A stretch of DNA of 64,000 nucleotides from Hyphomicrobiales bacterium (GTDB taxonomy: Bacteria > Pseudomonadota > Alphaproteobacteria > Rhizobiales > Xanthobacteraceae): contig WHTM01000001.1 in NCBI GenBank assembly GCA_009377755.1, forward strand, positions 124,001 through 188,000, in the 5' to 3' direction. Below, piece by piece: positions 42,481 to 50,754 of the stretch. Numbering within the stretch: the stretch's first letter is position 1; the number at the start of each line of letters is the position of its first letter. The translations under genes and the position numbers were made by a program. The notes under the pieces are model-generated. The model worked only from the letters and a program-made list of their open reading frames with translations. It did not search any database and was not told the origin of the DNA.

Positions 42481-43000
42481 CCAGGCGGCGTGAAACGACG
42501 CGTCGAAGTTCGTCGAGGTCTCGAGGCACGGGATCGTCGTCATCGGTGGCGGCATTCTGGGATGGCCGAGGAGCGGACGGAGCAACTTTGTCGGCGGCGA
42601 TCAGCTCGCGCAGCGTGCGCGACAGCAGCGCCATCACACGAGCATCGCGTTCACGCTCGCCGGGTTCCTGCTCGCGCCGCGCCAACCGATCCTCGATCTC
42701 GCGGACCTGGCCTTCCGCGGTCCGCCACAGGCGCGCGACCAGGGTGGTGCGGTCGCCCGTGAGCACCCGCTGGCGCCGGACGCCGCTGCGGCGGCGTGGA
42801 ATTTTCGGCAGCGGCTTTCCCTCGGCGTCACGGGCGCGGTCGAGGCAACGGTACAACGTGGTCCTGCTGAGCGTGAATTGCCGGCAGATCGCCTCGACCA
42901 TGTCGCCGCCCGCGTATTGCCGGCGGATCTCGGCAACGGTCTCCGGGGGCAGCGACACGCGGCAGCGCATCGCCGCGCTGAGCGGGCGAGATGCATTCAT
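42425..43000 (-). CDS. GTA gp1-position protein, likely small terminase (TerS-like)
   Basis: A 191-aa protein at the head of the cluster. The N-terminal helix-turn-helix of resolvase/transposase type is VAEIRRQYAGGDMVEAICRQ then FTLSRTTLYRCLDRA (residues about 22-56). A basic linker and a long charged helix (QVREIEDRLARREQEPGERE) follow. RcGTA gp1 is a small terminase. Position, size and HTH plus coiled coil support the same role here, but sequence identity is not judged. An alternative start is ATG 42967 (MRCRVSLPPETV). Confidence 0.65.
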   Translation of the reverse strand: MNASRPLSAAMRCRVSLPPETVAEIRRQYAGGDMVEAICRQFTLSRTTLYRCLDRARDAEGKPLPKIPRRRSGVRRQRVLTGDRTTLVARLWRTAEGQVREIEDRLARREQEPGERERDARVMALLSRTLRELIAADKVAPSAPRPSQNAATDDDDPVPRDLDELRRVVSRRLDGLIADAKATYPDEGEEP

Positions 43001-43146
43001 GATCGGAGCGTCTTGGGGTTTGCGCGGCGCGTTTCGTCAGCCGCAGTTATCGAGCGTGGCTGGACCCTACCCGACCAGCGTCACGCTGTCAATGACTTTT
43101 TTCCTAGGACTTTGATCTTTTTTGAAAGCGCAACGATTACAACGGC

Positions 43147-43268
43147 GTAGGGTTGGCAAAGGCGCGGCACGCGCCGTCCCTCGCGTCCGCTGCAGCGGAC
43201 GCTCGCCCACGCAGTCGTCAGCTCACTTGTGCAAACGGTGCGCACGCTTCGCTTTGCGCACCCTACGG
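43147..43268. repeat. GTAG-type REP pair
   Basis: gtagggttggcaaaggcgcg followed by gcacgcgccgtccc (43147-43181), and an inverted relative ending gctttgcgcaccctac (43268). It lies in the roughly 400-bp region between gp1 and the next plus-strand gene. No gene is seen there. Confidence 0.75.
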
Positions 43269-43407
43269 CGTTGCGCAGATTGTGGCGAAAAATGTGAACG
43301 GGCCGCACCCAAGCGGTGGTAACAAATTGAGCGGGTCCCTGGCTCAACTCCAACGGGCTGGGGGCTTTGACGTTGCGGGGTTCATACCAAACACACAGGA
43401 GACTCGC

Positions 43408-43968
43408 ATGGCCATGCTTACTCGAGTTGCGTCTTCGGGACTTGCTTTCCTTTTCGGCAGTCTCGTCTGGATCACGCCGCCATCGCTCGCCTTTGCGGCG
43501 ACCATCACGACCCAGGCGCGCTGCGCCGGGCCCGACGGCTACTGCTTGTCGTTCGGATCGCAGGCTGCCATCCCCGTCATCCGGAGCATTAATTTCGCGG
43601 CGCCGAAAGCCGGCACGGCCCAAGTCACCTTCCACGGCAGCCTGTACTGTGCGGGCCAGGCCACTTCCTTTCCCCTAGACGGCGCACGCATGGCGTTTGT
43701 CGATTTCGCCAGCCAGATTGTCAACAAACAGAATGACGTTGCAGATTTCAGCAAAGGGGGAAGCCTGAGGCATGCAGCGTACTTCATTCGTTATGACATT
43801 TCGTCTGCTTTCGACTGGTCGACCACATTCAATCTCGCCTCGACCCGGGTGTTCCAGATCGATGGCGCGGGCACGCAACGCTACTACTTCAAGATCGCGC
43901 GCCTGCTGCAGAATGCCGGGGTCACCTGCTACCTCTACAACGCCACGTTCACGGTCGTGTTCATCTGA
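43408..43968 (+). CDS. Secreted hypothetical protein
   Basis: A 186-aa protein with a signal peptide MAMLTRVASSGLAFLFGSLV and cleavage near LAFAAT. The mature part is beta-rich with four Cys (ARCAGPDGYC, YCAGQ, VTCYLY) and phrases such as IPVIRSINFAAPKAGTAQVT and GTQRYYFKIARLLQNAGVTC. I do not recognise a family. The ATG at 43408 follows acaggagactcgc, a good ribosome site. Longer upstream frames are REP DNA. No GTA relation is evident. Confidence 0.7.
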   Translation: MAMLTRVASSGLAFLFGSLVWITPPSLAFAATITTQARCAGPDGYCLSFGSQAAIPVIRSINFAAPKAGTAQVTFHGSLYCAGQATSFPLDGARMAFVDFASQIVNKQNDVADFSKGGSLRHAAYFIRYDISSAFDWSTTFNLASTRVFQIDGAGTQRYYFKIARLLQNAGVTCYLYNATFTVVFI

Positions 43969-43982
43969 TCGCAGCCGTGCAA

Positions 43983-44333
43983 AGGGGTGCGCACGCTTCG
44001 CCTTGCGCACCCTACGCATGTCGGTTCTGTAGGGTGGGCAAAAGGCGCGGCACGCGCCGTGCCCACGCGGCTTGGCGGTGCCGCGCGGCAACACCACCAC
44101 TGCCAGAGGCGCGGCCGATGGTGGGCCGCTTCGCTTGGCTCACCATCGGCCGGACATGCATGTGGTGTGGCGCGGGAATGCTGCGCCGGAGGATGCGGGG
44201 CAGATCGCGCGGATGGCGACGGGGAATTAGGCGTAGCCCGCATGAGCGGAGCGATATCCGGGAGCAAAGGCTTCGAAGCAAGTCCCGGATGTCGCTTCGC
44301 TCATCCGGGCTACGATTCCTCGCTTCGTTAACG
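43983..44333. repeat. REP cluster of three types
   Basis: It holds an inverted ggtgcgcacgcttcgccttg type ending caccctac (43983-44016), a GTAG-REP gtagggtgggcaaaaggcgc (44030-44068), and a facing pair gtagcccgcatgagcggagc / cgcttcgctcatccgggcta at about 44233-44322. The gap 43969-44438 has no gene. Confidence 0.75.
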
Positions 44334-44438
44334 ATCCGTGACGACCGGGCGACGATTTTCAGAGGTCGCAAAAAGGAGATTTTTTATCGCCCCCGCCCAT
44401 AATCGCGCCCTCAATCTCAACGGTGCGACGCCCCCAAC

Positions 44439-45176
44439 ATGCGAATGGAATGGCTGCCTTTCCGTCCCTATTTCAGCACGGCGCTGTACGGCCTGCGCAT
44501 GGCGAAATCGCTATATGGCCGGTTCCCGCGCGAATGTACGGTGTGCGGCTACAAGGGGCGGTTTCACGCCTTCGACAATCCCTTGCATATCGGGGTGAAC
44601 ATCGATTCGCGCTGCCCGAAATGCATCAGCCTCGAGCGGCATCGCCTGGTGGCGCTGTGCGACCGCGAGCACAATCTGTTTGAAGGCAGGGACGTGCTGC
44701 ATTTCGCGCCCGAGCCGGGCTTGCGGTCCTATATCAAAGGGCGTCATCCGAAATCATACGTGACCTCGGACTATGCCGGCGCGGCCGATCTGCAGCTCGA
44801 CATCGAGAAGATCGCGCTGCCCGACAATGCCTTCGATGTCGTCTATTGCTCGCACATCCTGGAACACGTGGACGACGGCCGCGCCATTTCCGAACTGTAT
44901 CGGATCGTCAGGCCGAACGGCCTGCTCCTCGCCATGGTGCCGCTGACCGAGGGATGGGATGAGAGCTTTGCCGATCCGTCAAAGGCGACCACTGACGACG
45001 ACAGGAAGCTCTACTTCAATCAGGAAGACCATATCCGCTTCTTCGGCCGCGATTTCCGCGATCGGCTCGCCGCGCCGGGATTTCGCCTCGAGGAATTCAC
45101 CGCGGTGGAACCTTACGTATCCCAGCATGGGCTGATCCGGGGCGAAAAAATCTTCATCTGCCGCAAGCCGGCGTAA
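44439..45176 (+). CDS. SAM-dependent methyltransferase with N-terminal zinc ribbon
   Basis: A 245-aa class I methyltransferase. A C-x2-C (RECTVCGYKG, about residues 32-35) and a second C-x2-C (SRCPKCISLERH) form a zinc ribbon of the kind found in glycan or sugar methyltransferases. The SAM domain has VLHFAPEPGLRSYIKG, DLQLDIEKIALPDNAFDVVY, then CSHILEHVDDGRAISEL. The substrate is unknown. Confidence 0.82.
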   Translation: MRMEWLPFRPYFSTALYGLRMAKSLYGRFPRECTVCGYKGRFHAFDNPLHIGVNIDSRCPKCISLERHRLVALCDREHNLFEGRDVLHFAPEPGLRSYIKGRHPKSYVTSDYAGAADLQLDIEKIALPDNAFDVVYCSHILEHVDDGRAISELYRIVRPNGLLLAMVPLTEGWDESFADPSKATTDDDRKLYFNQEDHIRFFGRDFRDRLAAPGFRLEEFTAVEPYVSQHGLIRGEKIFICRKPA

Positions 45177-45189
45177 CCTGGCAGCAAGC

Positions 45190-45229
45190 GTAGGGTGGGC
45201 AAAAGGCGCGGCACGCGCCGTGCCCGCGT
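45190..45229 (+). repeat. GTAG-REP, left flank of RAYT
   Basis: gtagggtgggcaaaaggcgc then ggcacgcgccgtgccc. A GTAG head is followed by an imperfect hairpin. The facing copy lies at 45787-45824. Confidence 0.85.
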
Positions 45230-45251
45230 GATCACTCTCCGAACGAGCCTG

Positions 45252-45761
45252 TCACATCACGCGTGTCGCCGCACCTTCCTGCGGAAGCTGGCCCCTGGCC
45301 ACATCCCGGTGAAAGCTACTGTGCGGCCAATCGCCGGCGCGCGTCACGAGCCCGTGCTTCACCGGATTGAAGTGGATGTAATCGACATGGCGTTCGAGGT
45401 CGGCGTCATCGCGAATCGCGTGTTCCCAATAGCGGCGCTGCCAAATTCCCTTCTCGCGCCTGGTAATCTTGCTCGGCGAGCGCAAAGCAGCGGCCGGAAG
45501 GGCGCGCGAAAAGCCCCCTTTGATGAGATTCCAGCGCATGGAAAAATCCGCGTCATCGTCGGGCAGCGACCAGATCGCATGCAGATGGTCCGGCAAGACA
45601 CAGATCGCGATCGTTTCGAACGGACGACCTTTCCGCACAGCGTGACAAGCACGCCGCAGCAGATCGACGTGCCGTACCAAGAGATCGCTCGGCCGATCGT
45701 CAAGCGTTACGGTGAAGAAGAATGTGCCGCCCTTGATTTTCGCACGGCGATAGCGAGACAT
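45252..45761 (-). CDS. REP-associated tyrosine transposase (RAYT)
   Basis: A 169-aa Y1 transposase. It has the HUH-type metal site H-x-H in ICVLPDHLHAIWSLPDDDAD, and the catalytic Tyr is in LERHVDYIHFNPVKHGLVTR, both complete. RAYTs cut and rejoin single-stranded DNA at REP hairpins with a GTAG-like head. One REP copy lies on each side in inverted orientation, forming a REPtron. The ATG at 45761 gives MSRYRRAKIKGGTFFFTV. Confidence 0.92.
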   Translation of the reverse strand: MSRYRRAKIKGGTFFFTVTLDDRPSDLLVRHVDLLRRACHAVRKGRPFETIAICVLPDHLHAIWSLPDDDADFSMRWNLIKGGFSRALPAAALRSPSKITRREKGIWQRRYWEHAIRDDADLERHVDYIHFNPVKHGLVTRAGDWPHSSFHRDVARGQLPQEGAATRVM

Positions 45762-45786
45762 TTTTCAAGCATCGTCTCGTGTCACA

Positions 45787-45824
45787 CGTGGGCACGGCGC
45801 GTGCCGCGCCTTTGCCCACCCTAC
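45787..45824 (-). repeat. GTAG-REP, right flank of RAYT (inverted)
   Basis: cgtgggcacggcgcgtgccg then cgcctttgcccaccctac, the reverse complement of the left-flank copy apart from one base in the A run. Confidence 0.85.
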
Positions 45825-45868
45825 AATTCTATCCAGCCGCGCCCTCGATCACCTCGCCGCACGCGGCA

Positions 45869-45896
45869 AAGGGCTGCCGGCCGAGCCGGCAGCCCT
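45869..45896 (-). terminator. Terminator hairpin after Arg/Gly-rich gene
   Basis: The perfect stem gggctgccggc / gccggcagccc with a 3-base loop lies 22 bp beyond the stop of the gene at 45919-46464. On the minus strand it is followed by ttt. Confidence 0.75.
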
Positions 45897-45918
45897 CCCG
45901 TAGAGGGACCGCTCTCAA

Positions 45919-46464
45919 CTAGCGACGGCGGCCGCCGCCGCCGGCGCGGCGAGCGCCACCGCCGGCACGCGGGCGCGCGCCACCACCCGGGCGAACGCCA
46001 CCGCCGGCGCGCGGGCGCACGCCGCCACCCGGGCGAACGATACGGCCCGGGCGAACACCGGCACGCGGACGCACGATACGGCCCGGGCGAACCCCGGCAC
46101 GCGGACGAACGCGGGCACGCGGACGAACGCCGGGACGCGGGCGAATAATGCCGGGACGACGGACGTACCGTCTATGGTAGCGCGGGTGACGCCAGCCCCG
46201 CCAGCCGTAGACGCCGCCCCAGCCGAAGCCACGGCGCAGCCGGTAGCCGCACCAGTACCAGCCCGGGCCACGCCAGCCGTCTGGATAAAAGCAGTATCCG
46301 CGGCCCCGGTACGCGAACTGGGCCTTTTCAACAAGATTCAGGCTGTCGGACGACAGCCTGATATCGGCGGCCGAACCGATCGGCAACGCGTTGCTGCGGC
46401 TCGGCAGCAATGCGGCGCCGACGGCAAGAAAGGCCGTCATCGTCAGCAGTATCAACTTGCGCAT
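45919..46464 (-). CDS. Secreted Arg/Gly/Pro-rich repeat protein
   Basis: A 181-aa protein. The signal peptide MRKLILLTMTAFLAVGAALL is cleaved near SNALP. A Trp/Tyr/Gly-rich region follows (YRGRGYCFYPDGWRGPGWYW and a GWGGVYGWRGWRHPRY stretch). The C-terminal 75 residues are low-complexity repeats of RPRAGVRPGRIV and RPRAGGGVRPGGG. Similar short secreted proteins with YCFYPDGWRGPGWY cores occur in Bradyrhizobium relatives. Function unknown. The strongly basic tail suggests binding to nucleic acid, LPS or polysaccharide (inference). Confidence 0.75.
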   Translation of the reverse strand: MRKLILLTMTAFLAVGAALLPSRSNALPIGSAADIRLSSDSLNLVEKAQFAYRGRGYCFYPDGWRGPGWYWCGYRLRRGFGWGGVYGWRGWRHPRYHRRYVRRPGIIRPRPGVRPRARVRPRAGVRPGRIVRPRAGVRPGRIVRPGGGVRPRAGGGVRPGGGARPRAGGGARRAGGGGRRR

Positions 46465-46796
46465 GGCTTTTTCCTCCAAAACGCGATTTCGGATCGACGC
46501 TGAAACCTATCGGTCCAATTCTGAACAAGTCATGATCGTCACGTTGCGGCTTGTTCACGTCGGGGCACCCGTGCAGACTAAATGCACGCGGGCGCGGCGC
46601 GTTCCACGCATTCTGGCACGGCGCGCGGCGCGGGGACAACGGGCCGGCGTCGGATGGCGTGGTCCCGGCCGTTCGGCCTCGCATGCGCCCGCGCCCGCTC
46701 CAGTTGCCTGGGACAACCGGCGACGGTAGGTTTTGTCCATCCCTTCGCGGCCTGCCGGCACGGAGAGGTGTTTTGTAGGCCGAGGGGCGCTTACCG

Positions 46797-46897
46797 CATG
46801 TCCCGGAAAAGCGGATACCGGTTTTCCGATAAGGACATGCGCCACCAAAGGAACCCGAGAGCGCGCATCCCGATTTAATCCGAACGGGATGCGCTCT
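46797..46897. repeat. Two intergenic palindromes upstream of DUF2853 gene
   Basis: gcatgtcccggaaaagcggataccggttttccgataaggacatgc (46797-46841) and a gagcgcgcatcccg/cgggatgcgctc hairpin (46858-46897). They lie in the 465-bp region 46465-46929, which otherwise shows no gene. Confidence 0.75.
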
Positions 46898-46929
46898 AGC
46901 GATTCACGCTGCATCAGAGGAGAAGGGTC

Positions 46930-47250
46930 ATGGCTGAAGATTGGGCGGCGGATGTCAAGAAATATGCACCCAATGCCGACGCAAAGGCGATTGAAGGAAT
47001 TGTGCGCTACTGCGGGATCGCTCTGCAGAAGCGGGATTCGTCATTGGTCGCCTTCACCGACAAGGAAGAGGTGGACCGCGTTCGGAACAATTTCCTGAAA
47101 AAGAAACTAGGGTTAACCCATTCCGACGGCGATCTCGACAAGGCCATCAAAGCCGTCGACGACAAGATGAAGGGCGATCCGACCAAGAACAGGGTGACGG
47201 TCTATTATCTGCTGGCCGACAACTTCGGAAAGCTATCCACCTTCACCTGA
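46930..47250 (+). CDS. DUF2853 family protein
   Basis: A 106-aa cytoplasmic protein matching the DUF2853 pattern closely: MAEDWAADVKKYAPNADAKA, GIVRYCGIALQKRDSSLVAF then TDKEEVDRVRNNFLKKKLGL, ending RVTVYYLLADNFGKLSTFT. Function unknown for the family. The start has agaggagaaggg six bases upstream, a strong site. Confidence 0.9.
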   Translation: MAEDWAADVKKYAPNADAKAIEGIVRYCGIALQKRDSSLVAFTDKEEVDRVRNNFLKKKLGLTHSDGDLDKAIKAVDDKMKGDPTKNRVTVYYLLADNFGKLSTFT

Positions 47251-47259
47251 GCAGAACCG

Positions 47260-47374
47260 CAGGGTGGGCAAAGGCGTACCCGGATCGGCGCTCGCAGCCA
47301 AGTTTACGCAGGCTGCGTAAGCTTGCCTGCGTTGCCGTCCGGGCTAAAGGCCATACGCCGTGCCCATCCTACGC
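47260..47374. repeat. GTAG-type REP interrupted by another palindrome
   Basis: An outer REP half ggtgggcaaaggcgta and its partner tacgccgtgcccatcctac are separated by a distinct palindromic unit (cccggatcggcgctcgcagc to gtccggg, with an inner tacgcaggctgcgta). This looks like one repeat nested in another. Confidence 0.6.
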
Positions 47375-47392
47375 TTTGCTGCGGGCTCGCCC

Positions 47393-47869
47393 CTACCCCA
47401 CCGCGTTCAGCACCTTGCCGCCCGCGGTCACGGGCTTGCCGGCGATCAGCACGAAGCAGATGGTGCAGGGTGCACTGCCGCGGTTGACCCAGTTGTGGAT
47501 GGTGCCGCGCTGCACCAGCACGTCGCCGGCCTTGACGTGGACCGTCTGGTTGTCGAGTTCCATGTCGATCTCGCCCTCGAGCACCACGGCATAGTCGATC
47601 GAGTCGGTGCGGTGGTTGCGCGCAGCGACGCCTGGATCGAAGCGCACGACGCGGAACACGCTGCCGTTGGCGAGGGTGGTGCCGACGGCGCGCTGGCCGG
47701 CGTCGGAGCTGCCATCGTTGTCGACCGGAAAGCCCTCGCTGGTCCAGACGTTGCACGAGGTCGCACCCGGCCGGCTGCTCTTCTCATGGGTGGCGATCTC
47801 GTCGATCAGCACGATCGCCTTGCCCCCGCGATCATGGCCCGTGACGACACGGCGGAGGTTGAGACTCAT
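47393..47869 (-). CDS. Cupin-domain protein
   Basis: A 158-aa single cupin. The metal-site residues are in FDPGVAARNHRTDSIDYAVV then LEGEIDMELD (motif 1) and VLVQRGTIHNWVNRGSAPCT (motif 2). It overlaps the upstream ABM-like gene by 4 bp (ATGA). It follows an AMDase-like gene, so a catabolic role is likely. The substrate is unknown. Confidence 0.88.
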   Translation of the reverse strand: MSLNLRRVVTGHDRGGKAIVLIDEIATHEKSSRPGATSCNVWTSEGFPVDNDGSSDAGQRAVGTTLANGSVFRVVRFDPGVAARNHRTDSIDYAVVLEGEIDMELDNQTVHVKAGDVLVQRGTIHNWVNRGSAPCTICFVLIAGKPVTAGGKVLNAVG

Positions 47870-48210
47870 GCTGTTTCCTTTCCGTCGGCGCCGGCGCCGA
47901 TCTCGCGATGCACGTCCACGTCCACCCCACCGGGCACCAGCATCCGTATCGCCTGCAGATAGGCCTGTACGCGCGGATCACTGGCGACCTGCTGCCGATT
48001 GGCCTCGAGCCCGGCCCGCGTCTCGTACGCGATCACCTGCACGAAGCGGCTCGCATCGTCGACGTTCTGCAGCAGCGTCATCTGCATGCCGCCGAACGCC
48101 TGATAGAACGGCGCTGCCGCCTGCATCATCGTCAGTAGCTGATGCGGGTCGCCGCCGGGCAGCGTGAACCTGACGAGCAGGGTTCGGCGGAGCGTCTCAT
48201 CGTTCGGCAT
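47866..48210 (-). CDS. Small ABM/dimeric alpha-beta barrel-like protein
   Basis: A 114-aa protein, RRTLLVRFTLPGGDPHQLLT then MMQAAAPFYQAFGGMQMTLL, with a beta-alpha-beta pattern like antibiotic biosynthesis monooxygenase or stress-responsive dimeric barrel proteins. The ATG at 48210 was chosen over a longer frame because the upstream part is REP DNA. It overlaps the cupin gene by 4 bp. The function is not determined. Confidence 0.6.
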   Translation of the reverse strand: MPNDETLRRTLLVRFTLPGGDPHQLLTMMQAAAPFYQAFGGMQMTLLQNVDDASRFVQVIAYETRAGLEANRQQVASDPRVQAYLQAIRMLVPGGVDVDVHREIGAGADGKETA

Positions 48211-48229
48211 GGCGCGCGCCTCCAGAAAC

Positions 48230-48331
48230 GTAGGGCGGGCAACGGGGCAGAACGCGCCGTGCCCACCGTTGAATTTGCCAAGCGCGGCATCGCGCGCCCG
48301 CGTGGGCTTCACTGCGCTCAGCCCACCCTAC
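48230..48331. repeat. GTAG-type REP pair
   Basis: gtagggcgggcaacggggca then gaacgcgccgtgcccacc (48230-48268), and an inverted end ctcagcccaccctac at 48331. It lies between the AMDase-like gene and the ABM-like gene. Confidence 0.7.
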
Positions 48332-48342
48332 GACCCTACATG

Positions 48343-49056
48343 CTACATGCTCAGCATCCGCCCGTATCCGGACAAGTGCCCGCTCAGGCCCGTCAGCCGC
48401 AGCGCCGACCAGAACGCCGCCTGCGTCGAGCTGACCACCGGCACGCCGCAGCGCGCCTCGATCGGCACCGCGCAGGGAAGCGTCAACAGGCCGCCGCAGG
48501 AGATCAGCAGGCCGTCCGGCTCGTCCGCCGCAGCGCATGCGCTGAGCCCGAGGCCGATGATCTCCGCTTCGCTCTTCTTACCCGGCCCGCCGAACTCGGT
48601 GAGACCGAAGGCTTCGAGCGAGGCCACATCGAAGCCCGAGGCGGTGAGGAAATCGCGCAGCCGCTCGTTCACCTCCTCGCCATAGGCGGTGGCGACCGCG
48701 ATGCGTTTCGCGCCGACGCTGCGCAGGCCGTCGACCACCGCCGCGCTCATGGTGCTCACCGGCAGGCCGGTCGCGGCGCGCAGCTTTGCCAGCAATTCCT
48801 CGTGCGCCTCGTAGCCCTTGTAGAAGGTGAGCGAGGTGCCGATCACCATGATGGCGTCGACGCCCTGCCGGGCGAGATACTCGGCCGCCGGCAGGATCGC
48901 CGCCATCGCCGGATCGTAGCCGCCGGGCGTGAGCGAGCGCACGCCGACGCCCTTCGGGACGAAGCTGACGTCCGGATACATCGTGAGGCCTTCGATCGGA
49001 ACCTCGTCGTGGGCGAAGGGAACGACGAGACCGATGGTCGGGGAGGCTTTGGGCAT
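48343..49056 (-). CDS. Arylmalonate decarboxylase / maleate isomerase / Asp-Glu racemase-like enzyme
   Basis: A 237-aa enzyme of the AMDase/racemase superfamily. It has LVVPFAHDEVPIEG, then IMVIGTSLTFYKGYEAHEEL and VSTMSAAVVDGLRSVGAKRI. The C-terminal catalytic Cys region is DGLLISCGGLLTLPCAVPIE. The first Cys position of racemases is replaced by Gly-Thr-Ser as in arylmalonate decarboxylases, so a decarboxylase or isomerase is favoured over a two-base racemase. It leads an operon with the ABM-like and cupin genes. Confidence 0.8.
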   Translation of the reverse strand: MPKASPTIGLVVPFAHDEVPIEGLTMYPDVSFVPKGVGVRSLTPGGYDPAMAAILPAAEYLARQGVDAIMVIGTSLTFYKGYEAHEELLAKLRAATGLPVSTMSAAVVDGLRSVGAKRIAVATAYGEEVNERLRDFLTASGFDVASLEAFGLTEFGGPGKKSEAEIIGLGLSACAAADEPDGLLISCGGLLTLPCAVPIEARCGVPVVSSTQAAFWSALRLTGLSGHLSGYGRMLSM

Positions 49057-49141
49057 GGGCTCGGGTCCTGCTGCGGCTATGGCGCCGGAGGATTTGATCG
49101 CAAAAGCCAGCCGTTGTCATCCCGGCTGAGCACTCGATGCC

Positions 49142-49229
49142 CGCGAGCCCGAAGGGGCGAAGCGAGACGAAGCAATCCAGGCCATTTTCTGCGGCCCCTG
49201 GATTGCTTCGCCTGCGGCTCGCAATGACG
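49142..49229. repeat. Intergenic repeat (cgaagcaatcc family)
   Basis: gcgagcccgaaggggcgaag, acgaagcaatccagg and an inverted gattgcttcgcctgcggctc then gcaatgac. It is the second copy of the element at 31577-31673. Confidence 0.75.
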
Positions 49230-49240
49230 GAGCGCCCCCG

Positions 49241-49348
49241 CTACCCCTTCACCAGCGTCGCATCAAGCGGATCCCGGAAGTCTTTGAGCCCGCGCTACCG
49301 GTCGGCCAGATTCGTGCCTTGATAAATTTCCGCCAGCAAGAGCGAGCC
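49241..49348 (-). pseudogene. purC 3'-end scrap and Uma2 C-terminal remnant
   Basis: On the minus strand, 49348-49295 reads GSLLLAEIYQGTNLADR then stop. This matches the end of the Uma2 gene at 54544 (SLPLSEIYRGTGLAG). The scrap at 49241-49255 (ctaccccttcaccag) is the terminal purC sequence. The same order, purC end then Uma2, occurs at 54468-55125. Confidence 0.6.
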
Positions 49349-49349
49349 C

Positions 49350-49438
49350 GTAGGATGGGTTGAGCGGCAGCGAAACCCATCACTTGCATTGTCGGCTCGG
49401 TCGCGGTGGGTTTCGCTTGCCCTCAGCCCACCCTACGA
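49350..49438. repeat. GTAG-type REP pair
   Basis: gtaggatgggttgagcggca and its facing partner ttgccctcagcccaccctac, inverted around catcacttgcattgtc. It lies in the repeat-rich 400-bp gap 49057-49456. Confidence 0.75.
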
Positions 49439-49456
49439 GGTCGAGCGTGCGATCCG

Positions 49457-49772
49457 CTACCCCTTCACCAGCACCGGGCCGGCGCCGCGCGGCGGCTCGT
49501 TCTCGCCCACGATGCCGAGGCGCTTGGCCACGTCGGTGTAAGCCTCCAGCAGCCCGCCGAGGTCGCGGCGGAAACGGTCCTTGTCGAGCTTCTCGTTCGA
49601 CTTGATGTCCCACAGCCGGCACGAGTCGGGCGAGATCTCGTCGGCGACCACGATGCGCATCAGGTCGCCCTCCCACAGCCGACCGCATTCCATCTTGAAG
49701 TCGACCAGGCGGATGCCGACGCCGAGGAACAGCCCGGACAGGAAGTCGTTGACGCGGATCGCCAGCGCCAGC
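49457..49772 (-). pseudogene. Partial duplicate of purC (3' third)
   Basis: About 105 codons read [20 protein letters not shown] then [20 protein letters not shown] and end [15 protein letters not shown] from 49457 to about 49772 is nearly identical to 55129-55445 of the full purC, with only a handful of differences. Upstream it stops abruptly at the cagcgcca position, then non-homologous DNA begins. It lacks the ATP-binding N-terminal part and cannot be a working SAICAR synthetase. Confidence 0.9.
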
Positions 49773-49788
49773 CGCACGGGCGCCAGCC

Positions 49789-50754
49789 TCAGACGGCGCG
49801 TCCGGTGGCGCGGGCGCTCGACGGTGTCTCGCCGAACCGCCGCCGGAACAGGTGATTGAAATTGGAGACGTCGCCGAAGCCCGCGGCAAAGGCGATGTCG
49901 ACGATCCGCAGATGCGAAAAGCGCGGATCGCTGAGCATCGCGTGAGCGCGCTCGAGGCGATGCTCGGTGACATGCTCGGTGAAGGATTTCCCCGTCTCTT
50001 CGAGGAATCGCTGGACGCTGCGCCGCGACAGGCAGAGCCGGCCGGCGATGTCGTCGACATCGAAGCCCGGCTCGGCAAACCGCCGCGCGATCTCGGCCAG
50101 CACCGCGCGCAATTGCCCTGCCTTGAGCCCGCGCCCGGCGATGATCTCGGCTGCTTCGGCAGTCGGCCCGATCGCGGCGGCCAAAAGGTCGAGCAGGTGC
50201 AGTCCGATCGAATGTGCGAGTTCGGGCGCCGGGGGTTCGTCGAGGGCGAGGAGCGAGGCCAGGTAGCCATCGAGGAGTTGCAGGGCCGGGCCGGGTCGGA
50301 TGAGATGGCCCGCCTGATCCTCCGGGTGGGGAACCAGAGCCTTCAGCATGGCCGCGGGCACGACGATGTTCCTCGCCTCGGCGCTGATCATGCTCCGGGA
50401 GGCAAACGGCTGCCCGTAGTCAAAGAGAACGGCCGACCCGCCGCTGTAGGCATGATCGTGACCTGCCTGGCGCGAACGGAGCGGTCCATGGGCCAAGCCC
50501 AGCATGAACTCGCCCCTGCCGTCCCTGACATGATGCGCGTTGCGAATGAACTCGCCGCCGAAGCCGCTGCAGCGACCGACCACGACCAGGTCGAGTTCGA
50601 GGTAGGCAATGTCGACGCGCGTCCTGCCGCCAATCGGGTGGAAGTCCATTTTGAGAACCTGCCGCGCAAATTCTTCCCGAAACGCCGCCATGCGATCGCG
50701 CTCGGGCAGCATCTCCGTCGAGAAGCGCAGCAACTGAGGCAACGCAGCCTCCAC
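49789..50754 (-). CDS. AraC-family transcriptional regulator
   Basis: A 321-aa regulator. The N-terminal cupin-like sensor (AraC-binding-like type, with [20 protein letters not shown] and [20 protein letters not shown]) precedes two HTH motifs: [20 protein letters not shown] and the signature [20 protein letters not shown] then [10 protein letters not shown]. It ends 16 bp from the purC duplicate. The target genes are not identified. The beta-helix genes diverge from it. Confidence 0.9.
   Translation of the reverse strand: MEAALPQLLRFSTEMLPERDRMAAFREEFARQVLKMDFHPIGGRTRVDIAYLELDLVVVGRCSGFGGEFIRNAHHVRDGRGEFMLGLAHGPLRSRQAGHDHAYSGGSAVLFDYGQPFASRSMISAEARNIVVPAAMLKALVPHPEDQAGHLIRPGPALQLLDGYLASLLALDEPPAPELAHSIGLHLLDLLAAAIGPTAEAAEIIAGRGLKAGQLRAVLAEIARRFAEPGFDVDDIAGRLCLSRRSVQRFLEETGKSFTEHVTEHRLERAHAMLSDPRFSHLRIVDIAFAAGFGDVSNFNHLFRRRFGETPSSARATGRAV

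Noticed and set aside
15228-43000. Complete prophage
   Set aside because: There is no integrase, repressor, replication gene or attachment-site pair. Gene order and families are those of a GTA (gp1-gp15 with a separate lysis pair). It is treated as a GTA.
49457-49772. Second functional purC
   Set aside because: Only the C-terminal third remains, without the ATP and substrate sites of the N-terminal part.
49777-50270. Minus-strand frame joining AraC sequence to the purC fragment region
   Set aside because: It is out of frame with the AraC gene. The AraC frame ending at 49789 carries both HTH motifs.
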